From: an uncultured Olsenella sp.
GTDB lineage: Bacteria; Actinomycetota; Coriobacteriia; Coriobacteriales; Atopobiaceae
Reading direction: 5' to 3'
DNA length: 64,000 bases
Assembly (NCBI GenBank): GCA_934660915.1
Contig: CAKUIF010000001.1
Coordinates: 1-64,000 of the forward strand
Positions 25,183-34,912 of the stretch are shown here, in pieces; within the stretch, counting starts at the first letter, position 1; every line of letters starts with the position of its first letter. Position numbers and translations under genes: made by a program. Below the pieces are notes generated by a model. That model saw only the letters and a list, made by a program, of their open reading frames with translations, searched no databases and was not told where the DNA came from.

Positions 25183-25261
25183 CGCATGCGCCTCTCGTCC
25201 GCCCTTCGTTACACAGGGGTTAGTATAGAAGGTCGAAGGAACTCGCGCCGAGAGGATATTC

Positions 25262-26314
25262 ATGGCCCCACAGAGCCCCGTTAAGCTCAGCATCGTCGTC
25301 CCCTGCTACAAGACCGAGGGGCTCCTCCCGCGCTGCCTCGACTCACTGCTGGCGCAGGACCTCGACGGCATCGAGATCATCGCCGTCAACGACGGCTCCC
25401 CCGACGGCACGCTCTCCCTCCTGCGCTCCTACAAAGAAGCCCACCCCGGTCTCATCCGCGTGGTCGACAAGCAAAACGGCGGCCTGTGGAACGCCCGCTG
25501 GTCGGGAACCGACGTCGCGCGCGGAGAGTACGTCGCCTACCTCGACAGCGACGACTACGTTGCCCCCACCTTCGCCTCCGACCTCTACGGGACGGCCGTG
25601 CGCGAGGGGGCCGACATCGTGGTCTGCGGCTTCAACCGCATCGACGAGGAGACCGGCGGCTGCGTCTCCACCGAGATGGACGCCGCAAAGCCTGCCTTCC
25701 GCCCTCACGAAGAGCCCGGACGCCTGGTCGAAATCAACCCCGCCGCGTGGAACAAGTGTTACCGCCGCGAGCTCCTCATGAGCATGCGCCGGCTGGACGC
25801 GCCGCCGCTCATCCTCGAGGACGTCACGTTGACGCAGCTCGCCTACCTCGCCTGCGAGGGCAAGCTCGCCTTCACCGGGACCGCTCCGCACTACTACATG
25901 GTCCGCAAGGGATCGATGATCAACACCGTGACCCCCGCGCAGGTGGAGAGCGTGAAGAAGGCCATGCTCGAGGTCAAGGCGGACTTCGTCGCCGACGGAG
26001 CCTCGCAGGCGCTGCAGGAGGAGCTCGACGCCGTCGCCTTCCTGCACCTCGGCGTCTCGATGAGCTTCAGGCTCTCGTCGGTGGAGGGCCTCGACCTCGG
26101 CTCCGCCATTGCTCAGACGACGCTGTACCTCGACGAGAACTTCCCCGCCTGGCGTAACAACCCCTACATCAAGCTCGGCTACGCCGTCGCCCACAAGGGC
26201 GCGTACGCCAAGCTCTTCTTGTCCCACGTTGTGTACAGGACCCACCTCATGGGGCCCTTCCTCGCGGCGTACCGGTTCTTCCTCACCCACGCCGGCAAAG
26301 ACATCAAATGGTAG
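25262..26314 (+). CDS. GT2 glycosyltransferase
   Basis: 350 aa. The GT-A fold is shown by LSIVVPCYKTEGLLPRCLDS, AVNDGSPDGT and YLDSDDYV (DxD). The remaining part is typical of enzymes that extend capsule or O-antigen chains; the sugar is not predictable. GAGAGG precedes the ATG by 7 nt. The next GT2 gene starts 23 nt after its stop, so the two form one transcript ending at 27335-27373. Confidence 0.82.
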   Translation: MAPQSPVKLSIVVPCYKTEGLLPRCLDSLLAQDLDGIEIIAVNDGSPDGTLSLLRSYKEAHPGLIRVVDKQNGGLWNARWSGTDVARGEYVAYLDSDDYVAPTFASDLYGTAVREGADIVVCGFNRIDEETGGCVSTEMDAAKPAFRPHEEPGRLVEINPAAWNKCYRRELLMSMRRLDAPPLILEDVTLTQLAYLACEGKLAFTGTAPHYYMVRKGSMINTVTPAQVESVKKAMLEVKADFVADGASQALQEELDAVAFLHLGVSMSFRLSSVEGLDLGSAIAQTTLYLDENFPAWRNNPYIKLGYAVAHKGAYAKLFLSHVVYRTHLMGPFLAAYRFFLTHAGKDIKW

Positions 26315-26337
26315 ACGAGAAACCAAAGGAGCAAGCA

Positions 26338-27312
26338 ATGTCCCAAACCCCGCTCGTCAGCGTCATGTGCGCGACCTTCAACCAGAAGGGCTATATCGGT
26401 GACGCCATCGACAGCTTTCTTATGCAAAAAACGAGCTTCCCATTCGAGATTTTGATCAACGACGACTGCTCGACCGACGGAACAACCGACATTTGCCTTG
26501 ACTACCAGCGTCGTTACCCAGACATTATTCGCGTGATCACCCATGACGAGAATCAGTGGCAGTACGGAGCAAAGGTCTGGAGCGAGTTCCTCATGCCCGA
26601 GGCCCGCGGCAAGTATATGGCCATGTGCGAGGGCGATGATTACTGGACTGACCCGCTCAAGCTTCAGAAGCAGTTCGACGTCATGGAGGCCAACCCAGGC
26701 TTCACCTCCTGCGCCCATGCCACGGCGAGCGTGAACGCCGCCACAAAGAAGCGCCTCACCCTCATGCATTTCTACGATGAGAGCCGTCGCGTGGAATTTG
26801 CCGACGTGGCGAAGACCGTTCAGTGCTTTGCTTTCAACAGCCACTTCATCCGCATGGACGCCATGTGGGATTACGTACGCTCTGATCTCGCACAGCTGCC
26901 TGACGATGCCGACCACATGATGGTGCTGTACTTCTGCACCCACGACGACGGCATGTACTACATCGCCGACGAGATGAGCGCTTATAGGCTCTTTGCCAAG
27001 GGTTCAATCAACCGGACGATGATGGACAGTGACGATTATCTGCAGCAAGTTCGCGTTAAGCACGACGAGCGGGTCCAAACGCTCGAGTTCGTCGACAAGA
27101 TGACCGAAGGGCGACTTCACAGCGAGATTATTGCCGGCATCGACGGCATGGACTTTGCGCTGTACAAGGACCTGCGTGACTACCGCACGCTCAAGAAGCG
27201 CTGGCCTGAGCGCCTGGCAAAGGAAAGTTTCCCCTCTCGCGTCAACCTCTTCCTATACACGTATGCCAAGCCCCTACACAGGCTCGCCTATTCGGTGTAC
27301 TGCAAGCTCTAG
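26338..27312 (+). CDS. GT2 glycosyltransferase
   Basis: 324 aa. VSVMCATFNQKGYIGDAIDS, INDDCSTDGT and CEGDDYWTDP (acidic metal site) mark a GT-A glycosyltransferase of the group common in capsule loci. ATG 26338 is preferred over an upstream in-frame ATG that overlaps the previous gene, because AAGGAG lies 7 nt before it. Donor and acceptor are unknown. Confidence 0.83.
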   Translation: MSQTPLVSVMCATFNQKGYIGDAIDSFLMQKTSFPFEILINDDCSTDGTTDICLDYQRRYPDIIRVITHDENQWQYGAKVWSEFLMPEARGKYMAMCEGDDYWTDPLKLQKQFDVMEANPGFTSCAHATASVNAATKKRLTLMHFYDESRRVEFADVAKTVQCFAFNSHFIRMDAMWDYVRSDLAQLPDDADHMMVLYFCTHDDGMYYIADEMSAYRLFAKGSINRTMMDSDDYLQQVRVKHDERVQTLEFVDKMTEGRLHSEIIAGIDGMDFALYKDLRDYRTLKKRWPERLAKESFPSRVNLFLYTYAKPLHRLAYSVYCKL

Positions 27313-27334
27313 ACAATATTGCCGCAAGCATGCC

Positions 27335-27373
27335 AACAGCCGCGCTTCCCAAGATGGAAGCGCGGCTGTTTTT
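27335..27373 (+). terminator. Intrinsic terminator of the GT2 pair
   Basis: Perfect 15-bp stem, 27335-27349 with 27356-27370, and a 6-nt loop; the stem ends in TT and is followed by TTTC. The minus-strand DUF6541 gene ends at 27395, so it may serve both directions. Confidence 0.92.
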
Positions 27374-27394
27374 CATGCTAAGGAATAACGTCCG

Positions 27395-29437
27395 TTAATC
27401 CAACGCGGAAACTCGATAGAGCCGCATGTCCCCCTCAGCCAGCACAAGCTCAAATCCAGGGGTGCTCTCGTCAATTTGCATGATGCCGTTCCATTCCTTC
27501 TTGTGATACGTCATCAAATTGACGCTGGCATCTTTGCTCAAAGAGCCGTTGACACAGCCCTTATCGAGCTGGAGAACATACCTTACCCCCTGGCGCCGAG
27601 CAGCCTCTTTGACTTCTGGATCAGTAGTCAGTCGATTCAGGCCATGGCATATGACAACCGAATCTTCGTCGGGGTCGAGGCCGAACAGACTGAACACCAC
27701 ATCGATGTCGTCGGTAGCATAAGCAAAAGCACTGCCGTCATAGCTCATATTTGCCACCGCGTCGTTACCGACGATACCTTTGACCTTTTTTAAAAATGAC
27801 CGTTCTTCAAGATCGAGCACATGGTTCGAGTCATTGCGGTAAGCGTCACGCATCTCGTATTGCACGGCATCGAACCCGTAGCACCGCCAATACCAACCGA
27901 CGAAACCCAGCGCAACGTAATTAAATACCATAACGCAAGCGATAACCACCGTGGCGGCATAAGACCCTACCCTAAGGGAATCGCAAAGGGGCCTGTTCCG
28001 CCTCCGGCCCACGCGTGCCGCATAGCTTTGACAGGCATCAATGACGGCATCGATGCCAAGGCAAATCAAAGGGACGGCAAAAATCGAGGCGACCGCAGCC
28101 AAGCGATGGAAATCGCTGTAAAAGAAGCCGCAGATAATGTACTTGATATCGTTCCAAACGCTGACGGCAACAACGTATAGAAATACCGCTATGAGATACG
28201 AAAGAATCAGCCAGCGATGTTCATCGTCCTTCATCAGCGCGATTGCCCCCAGCACCACGGCGATTTCCATGGCGAACTGCGGGCGCCACAGGACATACGA
28301 GAAGTTGAGCGCCCAATGAATGGCGGTCACAAATCGCAGCATCGGGGCGCGCGGGTAATAGACGATGTCATGCATCGCGGGAACCTGAGAGAGCCCGACC
28401 CACAGCGCCAGGAAGAACAGGGCCAGTCCAGCCTCAGCGAGAATCGAAACGGCAGAGGAATGTGGCTTCTCTCCAAGTCGTGATTTCACGAATTGGCGCA
28501 TCTGATACATGCAGAACGGAATAAGGAACATACCGGTCGAGAAAACCCCGTTCGGCTGCGCAAGGGTAAGGGCGATCCCGCCAAGCACAAACACGGCGAT
28601 TTTCAACCCGAGCTTCTTTCCCATCTGCGGATAGAAGAACGAGATGAACACGGCAGTCACGAGCGGCATCATGCAGAAGGTCGCCAAGTTAGGATACAGC
28701 GGGCCAAAGAGCATGATGCGCCAAGGCCAGAAAGCGACGGAAAGGCAGAAGATTCCCGAAAGCCAGACCAAGCGAGGCCTGTTCGGAAAGAGCGTCGCCA
28801 TAAGGGCGACTATACCGGAAGGATACACCCCGACAATAAAGGCAAGATTCGCAATGTGCTGGGCAACGGGCGCCGTTGTTCCAATCGTAGTCTGGACCAA
28901 AGCGCCAACCATATGCCATGCCGAGGGGTAGAACGAGCCGCGCAAAGACGAGAAGTTCCGCGTGTTCACAAATGACTGGATACGACTTAGGTGAAAGGCG
29001 TTGTCGTAATACTGGATAAAATTGTCCGGGCTGCCGAGCGACGTCACGTACACGCCAAGCGAAGTGGCGACAGCCGTCACAATGGCGAGCGCCATACCCA
29101 GCTGGATTGCCGTCACGTGACTCAACAGGTCGTTATTGCCAAGGCGAGCGTTCGATTTCCCCCAAAATGACACCGAGCTTCCGTGAACACTCGGACGCGT
29201 AACGAGATTACCGACAATGCCCAAAACGAGCACGGGCAGAGGAAGGGTGAGCCATCCGCAGGGTATATGCGCGTAACCATAGATAATCGATAGGACAGAA
29301 TACAGCGAGACCGAAACAACGGGCGCAGCGGCGAACGCCATCTCACGCTGGAAACGAAGCGCGCGGACAACGAAGTAGCCGGGAATCCAAAGGAAAGCCA
29401 GGGCGACCACAACGCCCAAACCGAGCTCAACCCACAT
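27395..29437 (-). CDS. DUF6541-type polytopic membrane protein
   Basis: 680 aa with about 13 or more membrane helices and a soluble C-terminal part (about 540-680). The N-terminal WIPGYFVVRALRF stretch, the helix run and the extracellular LGSPDNFIQYYDNAFHLSRIQSF loop fit the DUF6541 group of actinobacterial GT-C-like proteins. It begins directly after the YfhO gene stop (TAGATG), so the two are translationally coupled. A role in transferring a lipid-linked sugar to a surface polymer is inferred. Confidence 0.72.
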   Translation of the reverse strand: MWVELGLGVVVALAFLWIPGYFVVRALRFQREMAFAAAPVVSVSLYSVLSIIYGYAHIPCGWLTLPLPVLVLGIVGNLVTRPSVHGSSVSFWGKSNARLGNNDLLSHVTAIQLGMALAIVTAVATSLGVYVTSLGSPDNFIQYYDNAFHLSRIQSFVNTRNFSSLRGSFYPSAWHMVGALVQTTIGTTAPVAQHIANLAFIVGVYPSGIVALMATLFPNRPRLVWLSGIFCLSVAFWPWRIMLFGPLYPNLATFCMMPLVTAVFISFFYPQMGKKLGLKIAVFVLGGIALTLAQPNGVFSTGMFLIPFCMYQMRQFVKSRLGEKPHSSAVSILAEAGLALFFLALWVGLSQVPAMHDIVYYPRAPMLRFVTAIHWALNFSYVLWRPQFAMEIAVVLGAIALMKDDEHRWLILSYLIAVFLYVVAVSVWNDIKYIICGFFYSDFHRLAAVASIFAVPLICLGIDAVIDACQSYAARVGRRRNRPLCDSLRVGSYAATVVIACVMVFNYVALGFVGWYWRCYGFDAVQYEMRDAYRNDSNHVLDLEERSFLKKVKGIVGNDAVANMSYDGSAFAYATDDIDVVFSLFGLDPDEDSVVICHGLNRLTTDPEVKEAARRQGVRYVLQLDKGCVNGSLSKDASVNLMTYHKKEWNGIMQIDESTPGFELVLAEGDMRLYRVSALD

Positions 29438-31915
29438 CTAGTTCTCCTCAAACTCGCGGAGCTTTTTGCCTCGACGGCCAAGAAGCACGCAACACAGCGC
29501 CGTGACCGCAATTCCAACGCAAGACAGCGCAAGACCGAGATTATGGCCCTCAGTGCGGTAGGTCACCGTTACGGAATGGGCCCCGGAGGGAGCAATAAAG
29601 CCGACGAAACCGTAATCGGCGCGGAACGTCTCCGTCGACTGGCCGTCGATAGCCACCTCCCACGTGCCCGTATACGGCACGGGGACGCAAACAACGCCTT
29701 CGTTGTCGAGGGAATAATCTCCCACGAGCTCATGCTCGCTCGCCTTGTCCATGGCTATCGAGGTGCTTGAAGCCCCAAGACCCGAGACCCGCTGCGCAAC
29801 CTCATCGGACACAATCACCGAGTCCTCAAGCAGCTTGCGGCGAGCTTCCGCATTGGCCAAGGCGTTCGCCTCGGATTCCCCCACCACGTTACCACGAGCG
29901 CTTGCAAAACCCTCGCTTCCGCGAACGCGGTAAACATTCAAGGTGCCGACCTTCTGCACAAATTCAGCCCACTCGTGCGGCTGCTCGTCGTAGGAGAAGA
30001 CATAACGCAAACCGATCAAGTTAAGTACATTAGCGTCAGGCGCAGGGTCGTTAAAGTACATCTGCGTGTAATAAGCCCATGAGCACTCAGCCTCGGGCCA
30101 AAGCTGATCGTAGAACTCGAGTAAATCAGCATCAAGTGTGCTGTTATAGGCAGACGCCCCGTCGTAGTGCTCAATCCAACTGTCGCTCGCCAAGAAGTGG
30201 TCGCAGTAGGTCTTGTCCACGCGATACATGTCGTCATCAAGTCCGCGAACATAATCCAAGGCGGCCTCTGTGCTATCGTCAGCGGGAGCAGCAAATGAGT
30301 GAGGGAAGCTCTCTATGGGGAGCAGATTGCGGTTATTGGTGCAGTAAAAGCCGTCAAAAAAGGCAGAGGCGACGATGACACCGAGAAATGCGACGTTAAG
30401 CGCGCGTGCAACCTCTTTTGTCCTCAATGCAACCAAAAGGCAGACAAAGGCAATCACGAGCAAGAGCCCGAACACGGCAGAAGGGAGCCTGCCGCTGGCA
30501 GCGTGAAGCAGGGACCATGCAAGGATCGCAAGCGAGGCGATAAAGGAAACAACTAGCGGAGCAACGGCGATTTTGCCAGGTAAAATGCGCTTCTCGAGAG
30601 CCACAGCAAGAGCAATGCAAATAGGTATGCCAAGAACACCGGAGCTGCGGTACTGGAAGCGAACCATTGCGGTAAACAACGTGGGGAGAAATTGCCCGAA
30701 ACAGAAGAGCAGAACAAGTAAGGTGGAGACGCCCACAAGCACCTTACCCCGAAGATCGAGCTCCGTCACAACCCAGTGGAAGAACTGGGAAAGCAACAGA
30801 AGGACGCCGCACGAGAAGCCGAGCTGGATGAACTCGTACGGGAAACTCCCGGTATACGCGACATCGCCCATATCCGAGACTATGTCAGCAGTGGTATTCG
30901 AACCGTTATTCAAAAGGCTTCCGCCAAGAAGCCGTGAGAAAATCGCGGGAATCCAGTCAATATTTACGAACCCAAGGCTACCTACAACCTTATTCGTCAT
31001 CGTGGTGCTGCTCGAGGTTCTGGAGGTCTCCTGCAGAAGGAAATGAGCATATGGCACAAGAAGGACACAGCTTAAGAGAGCACCGCAAACAACGGGAAGT
31101 GTCATCTTCAGAACAATAACCGCAAACCCGGATGCGGTCTCGTCCTTCTTTGTCGCAAATATGCGAAGCAAGAGATACATGGCGGCAAACAGCAGAACCA
31201 TAAACGATATGTACGCAGACCACAGGAGGATCACAGTAATGGAAGCAGTAACGCGGAGGAACGCCGAAACCGACTGTTTCTCAAGGTAAAGCTCATAGCA
31301 CAGCACGACCAGCGTGAGCATAGGCAACATGCTGCCGAGAAAGAAGTTCTGGCCCAAAAGCAGCAAATAGCTCGAGAAGGCATAGAGAATCGACGCCGCA
31401 ACTCGGGCAAGAGGACACTCGGAAAAGCGAGTGAGCAGATGATCGAAGAGATATGCAGAAATCAGGATTCGCGCGGACTGCGTGATCACGAGGGCCAAGC
31501 TCAGGTGTCCCGTGCCGAGCGCCAAAGCAAGCGGAATAAGCAGCAGATTAAACGGATCGTACAGCCACGTTTGATACGAGGGCAGGTTTACGCCAAGGCC
31601 ATACTCAAAGCTCCAGATATCGAAGCTGCCGTTGCGTATGTTCTCTACGAGATTTGTATAGAACGGAACATACTGCTCGATCGTATCGGTACCGGTATCA
31701 CCGGGGCCAAAACAAAAACCCACTCTTTGGGTATACAGCCGCCAATAAATTGCAAGAAGCCCAACACCGGCAACAAGGCCAATTAATACCAGCTCTTCAT
31801 TTGTCCGGCTCCTGGATGCTCGGGTAAGCTTCGGAAACAGCTTAAAAATACCGAACAAAACAGCAAGGGCAAGCAAAAACACTACGCCAAGGTATTTGAA
31901 TTCAGACCAAACCAT
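29438..31915 (-). CDS. YfhO family membrane protein
   Basis: 825 aa with about 13 helices followed by a C-terminal extracytoplasmic domain and a last helix. PGDTGTDTIEQYVPFYTNLVENIRNG and FDIWSFEYGLGVNLPSYQTWLYDPFN are typical YfhO blocks. YfhO proteins in Gram-positive bacteria act as GT-C enzymes decorating teichoic acids or other polymers from polyprenyl-phosphate sugars. Such donors could come from the DPM1-like enzymes in this window. It forms a two-gene unit with the DUF6541 gene. Confidence 0.87.
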   Translation of the reverse strand: MVWSEFKYLGVVFLLALAVLFGIFKLFPKLTRASRSRTNEELVLIGLVAGVGLLAIYWRLYTQRVGFCFGPGDTGTDTIEQYVPFYTNLVENIRNGSFDIWSFEYGLGVNLPSYQTWLYDPFNLLLIPLALALGTGHLSLALVITQSARILISAYLFDHLLTRFSECPLARVAASILYAFSSYLLLLGQNFFLGSMLPMLTLVVLCYELYLEKQSVSAFLRVTASITVILLWSAYISFMVLLFAAMYLLLRIFATKKDETASGFAVIVLKMTLPVVCGALLSCVLLVPYAHFLLQETSRTSSSTTMTNKVVGSLGFVNIDWIPAIFSRLLGGSLLNNGSNTTADIVSDMGDVAYTGSFPYEFIQLGFSCGVLLLLSQFFHWVVTELDLRGKVLVGVSTLLVLLFCFGQFLPTLFTAMVRFQYRSSGVLGIPICIALAVALEKRILPGKIAVAPLVVSFIASLAILAWSLLHAASGRLPSAVFGLLLVIAFVCLLVALRTKEVARALNVAFLGVIVASAFFDGFYCTNNRNLLPIESFPHSFAAPADDSTEAALDYVRGLDDDMYRVDKTYCDHFLASDSWIEHYDGASAYNSTLDADLLEFYDQLWPEAECSWAYYTQMYFNDPAPDANVLNLIGLRYVFSYDEQPHEWAEFVQKVGTLNVYRVRGSEGFASARGNVVGESEANALANAEARRKLLEDSVIVSDEVAQRVSGLGASSTSIAMDKASEHELVGDYSLDNEGVVCVPVPYTGTWEVAIDGQSTETFRADYGFVGFIAPSGAHSVTVTYRTEGHNLGLALSCVGIAVTALCCVLLGRRGKKLREFEEN

Positions 31916-31983
31916 ATGTCTCCCACGGCAACAGTCACAAACATAATCTATTTTACGACATAATCATTATTCGACCGCTAAAT

Positions 31984-32025
31984 AAAAGTTAAGACCAGAG
32001 GTTACCCCCTCTGGTCTTAACTTTT
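31984..32025 (-). terminator. Intrinsic terminator of the L,D-transpeptidase gene
   Basis: Perfect 18-bp stem, 31984-32001 with 32008-32025, loop 6 nt, beginning and ending in A and T runs. It lies 24 nt after the stop of the transpeptidase gene and before the YfhO start. Confidence 0.92.
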
Positions 32026-32049
32026 GCTGTCGTTTAGAAAGCAAGAATA

Positions 32050-34836
32050 TTAGTAAGCGTAAACAACCGTTCCCAAAGGAATGTTCTTATAAATCCAATA
32101 CGCATTGGCCTCAAGAAGACGGATGCAGCCATGAGAAATACGAACACCTGTCTGCGAAGGATCGCTGTGGTTTCCGCAGGTAGAGTGGAAGCCTCGCGCG
32201 CCAAAGAAACTGGTGAAGTAGACAAGGGCGTCCTCAGGAATCGACTCCTGGTGAATCGCAGTGCCATCCCAGTTGTTTCCAACGAACATATTGAGTCCCT
32301 TGCCACCGATCTCCTTCTGGTCAGAATAAATCAGCGCATTTGAACCATAGGTGTTGGGATCTCCAACACCAGCAGCCCAGTCAAAAATCGGCCTCCAGCT
32401 TCCCGCCTTGCCCTCAAAAATACAAACGCGGCAGCTTGTCTGGTCAAGGGCGATGATGTACGGCGACTCTGCGTACTGGCCAGTGTATGCGAGGCTACGC
32501 ATATTCTTGACCTTTTCCCATGCGTTGTGACAAGCAGTGGTGTATTCCTTGCCCTCAAAATACCAGCGCCCACCGCTAAGCTGCCAGCCGGTGATGTTGG
32601 TCTCAGCGAGTTTCCAGCGCTGACCGGCAGAGCCGTCAACGTCATAGAGCTGAACATTCGCCCCATCTTTTGCCGTATCACCGGCAACATCCAAAGCACG
32701 TCCCGAGTTGGCGTTGACAAATACGACGCCGCCGCCATCGGCAATCTTCAGCGTCCAGCTTTGAGCCAGGGTACCATTCTTGGAATAAATCTGAATATTG
32801 GTCCCATTGGCTTTACCGCCGCCTTGAGCGTCAAGGGCATAGCCCGAAGAAGCAGAGGTCACAACATAGTAATTGCCACTCTTGCTTATCTTGAATTTTT
32901 GGGCGTTAGTAGAGCTGCTGGAATAAATCTGGACATTTGTGCCGTTAGCCAACTTTCCGCCAGCAACATCAAGTGTCTTGTTTCCGCCGAGGCCGCTTGC
33001 AATGGTGTAATAACCTTCCTTAATCAGATCGGCAGCACGGAAGAAGAAGTGCTGGGCAGCGCTTCCGTTAGATGCATATGCCTGCACCCGCGTACCGGCG
33101 TTCGCGGAACCGCCGGCAAGGCCAATAGCAAGGCCGTTAGAGTTAACCAGCGAGAAGTAACCACCGCACCAGACCGCTTTCCAGGTATCAAGCTCGGACG
33201 CAGCCGTTTTAGAGTTGCCGAGCTGAACGATCTTACCGTTCTGAACGCTCAGCCAGCCGCCGGATGCTGCGGTGCGAATACGGTACTCGTCATTGCCAAG
33301 GCTATGCACCTCAAAACGTTGCGCCATGGTGTCATTCGAGTTCCACAGCTGCAGCACACCGCCATCGGAAGAGGAGCCGTTTTGGATATCGAAAACCTTG
33401 CCGATATTATTGAAGGCAGAAACCGAGTAGATAGCGGTGCCGTCGGTGCCAGTCTTGATAAAACCGGCATCCGAAGTAAGGCGCCAACGCTGGGCGCTGC
33501 TCTTGTCAAAGAGGTAGCCCCAGACATTAGTGCCGTTGGAAGTACCCGCCCACTGAGCATCAAGCGCAAGGCCCGTAGCTTTATTCACAAGGTAGAAGAA
33601 ATTACCATCCTTGCGAACAGCCCACTTCTGGGCATCGGTCTTGTTCGAGACGTACTGCTGAACGTTCGTGCCCGGCATGATCCCAGCACCGCTGAGGTCA
33701 AGCACCTTGCCGCTGCCCATATTCGTGATGGTGTAGTATCCGACGCCGTCATACTCAAAATAAAAACGCTGCGCCGCGGTCCCATTGGCCTGATAAAGCT
33801 GGACGTTACCGCCATTGTCCATCGAGCCGCCGTTGATGTCCAGGACCTTGCCGCCGTTAGCCTTATCGGAACCGACAACATAAATGCCATCACCGACCGG
33901 ACGATCATCGCCCTTGGGAGCTGCGGGATTGTACTGAAGGAAATAGTAGGACTGTGAAGCAGTTCCGTTGCCCTGATAGATCTGCAGGTTGGTACCGTTA
34001 GACACGCCGCCCCACTGAGCATCAAGGTAGAAATTGCCGAGCTGCGAGAGCACAGACCAGAGACCCTGGGAGTTCTTTACGATGGACCAGCGCTGGGCCT
34101 TGGAGCCGTTGCTCTGGTAAAGCCAGACGTTCGATCCGTTCTTCGCCTCGCCCCACTGAACATCTAGGACGAGGTTGGTGCCCGAAAGGCCGATGGTGTA
34201 GTAGCCACCGTCGGCCTCGTGATATTTGACGTCCCATTTCTGGGAGCCTGTCATGTTGCTTTCGTACAGCTGGACATTCGTCCCGTTCGCACGGCCACCA
34301 TTCTGAGCATCAGCAACGGCACTAATCTTATTGCCCGAGCCGATTGCGTAGGTACCGTCGGCAACGGTTTTGTTCGAATCAGCCTTTACGGTCGCGGGGG
34401 CCTCAATCTCGGAGCCATCGGAAGCCGTGGAAGAATCCGCCTTTGGCGCATCAGAGGCGACTTCGTCGTCTTTGGGCTCCTCGACATTAGGCTCATCGGT
34501 CTTGGGCGAATCTACCCCAGGTACTTCGTTAGTAGAGGGGGTTGCAACAGAGCCCTCCTCGTTCTTAGGCGCCGTAGGCTCGGCGGGCTGAACAGGCGTG
34601 CTCCCCTCACTGCCGGAAACGGTGGGCACCGCCGCAATCTGCTCATCTCCGCCGACAGGATTGACAGTCGACTGCTCGTTCAAAATAACCTGTTCGACGG
34701 CGGCCTTCTGAGCATCATCAGTTGCGGAAACCTCGTCGGCAAGGGCGTTAACAGGAGCGGAAGAAAGCACAGCGACGAACGCGGCGGACGAAATGACGGC
34801 CGCAGGACGCCACCAGCCTCTCTCGAACTGAGCCAT
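32050..34836 (-). CDS. Secreted L,D-transpeptidase with RICIN arrays
   Basis: 928 aa. GGAGG 7 nt upstream fixes the start. A signal peptide (GWWRPAAVISSAAFVAVLSS, cleavage near ALAD) is followed by an acidic Pro/Ser/Thr linker to about 165. RICIN-type repeats fill about 165-750, with repeated DGTYAIGS-like strands and NGT-x-AQ-x-W cores. The C-terminal YkuD domain has FHSTCGNHSDPSQTG and the catalytic SHGCIRL motif with Cys near 903. L,D-transpeptidases form 3-3 cross-links in peptidoglycan or attach proteins to it. The RICIN part presumably holds it to a wall glycan. It shares the repeat type with three other secreted enzymes in this window. Confidence 0.93.
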   Translation of the reverse strand: MAQFERGWWRPAAVISSAAFVAVLSSAPVNALADEVSATDDAQKAAVEQVILNEQSTVNPVGGDEQIAAVPTVSGSEGSTPVQPAEPTAPKNEEGSVATPSTNEVPGVDSPKTDEPNVEEPKDDEVASDAPKADSSTASDGSEIEAPATVKADSNKTVADGTYAIGSGNKISAVADAQNGGRANGTNVQLYESNMTGSQKWDVKYHEADGGYYTIGLSGTNLVLDVQWGEAKNGSNVWLYQSNGSKAQRWSIVKNSQGLWSVLSQLGNFYLDAQWGGVSNGTNLQIYQGNGTASQSYYFLQYNPAAPKGDDRPVGDGIYVVGSDKANGGKVLDINGGSMDNGGNVQLYQANGTAAQRFYFEYDGVGYYTITNMGSGKVLDLSGAGIMPGTNVQQYVSNKTDAQKWAVRKDGNFFYLVNKATGLALDAQWAGTSNGTNVWGYLFDKSSAQRWRLTSDAGFIKTGTDGTAIYSVSAFNNIGKVFDIQNGSSSDGGVLQLWNSNDTMAQRFEVHSLGNDEYRIRTAASGGWLSVQNGKIVQLGNSKTAASELDTWKAVWCGGYFSLVNSNGLAIGLAGGSANAGTRVQAYASNGSAAQHFFFRAADLIKEGYYTIASGLGGNKTLDVAGGKLANGTNVQIYSSSSTNAQKFKISKSGNYYVVTSASSGYALDAQGGGKANGTNIQIYSKNGTLAQSWTLKIADGGGVVFVNANSGRALDVAGDTAKDGANVQLYDVDGSAGQRWKLAETNITGWQLSGGRWYFEGKEYTTACHNAWEKVKNMRSLAYTGQYAESPYIIALDQTSCRVCIFEGKAGSWRPIFDWAAGVGDPNTYGSNALIYSDQKEIGGKGLNMFVGNNWDGTAIHQESIPEDALVYFTSFFGARGFHSTCGNHSDPSQTGVRISHGCIRLLEANAYWIYKNIPLGTVVYAY

Positions 34837-34912
34837 ACGAAAACCTCCAATATCGGTTCAAAAGCAATTAGCCGGTTTCAATTCTAACAGCCAGTCTTCA
34901 GCTGTTGCGCAA

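Noticed and set aside
32527..33957. 476-aa plus-strand frame opposite the L,D-transpeptidase gene
   Set aside because: It mirrors the RICIN repeats, has no ribosome site and no family features.
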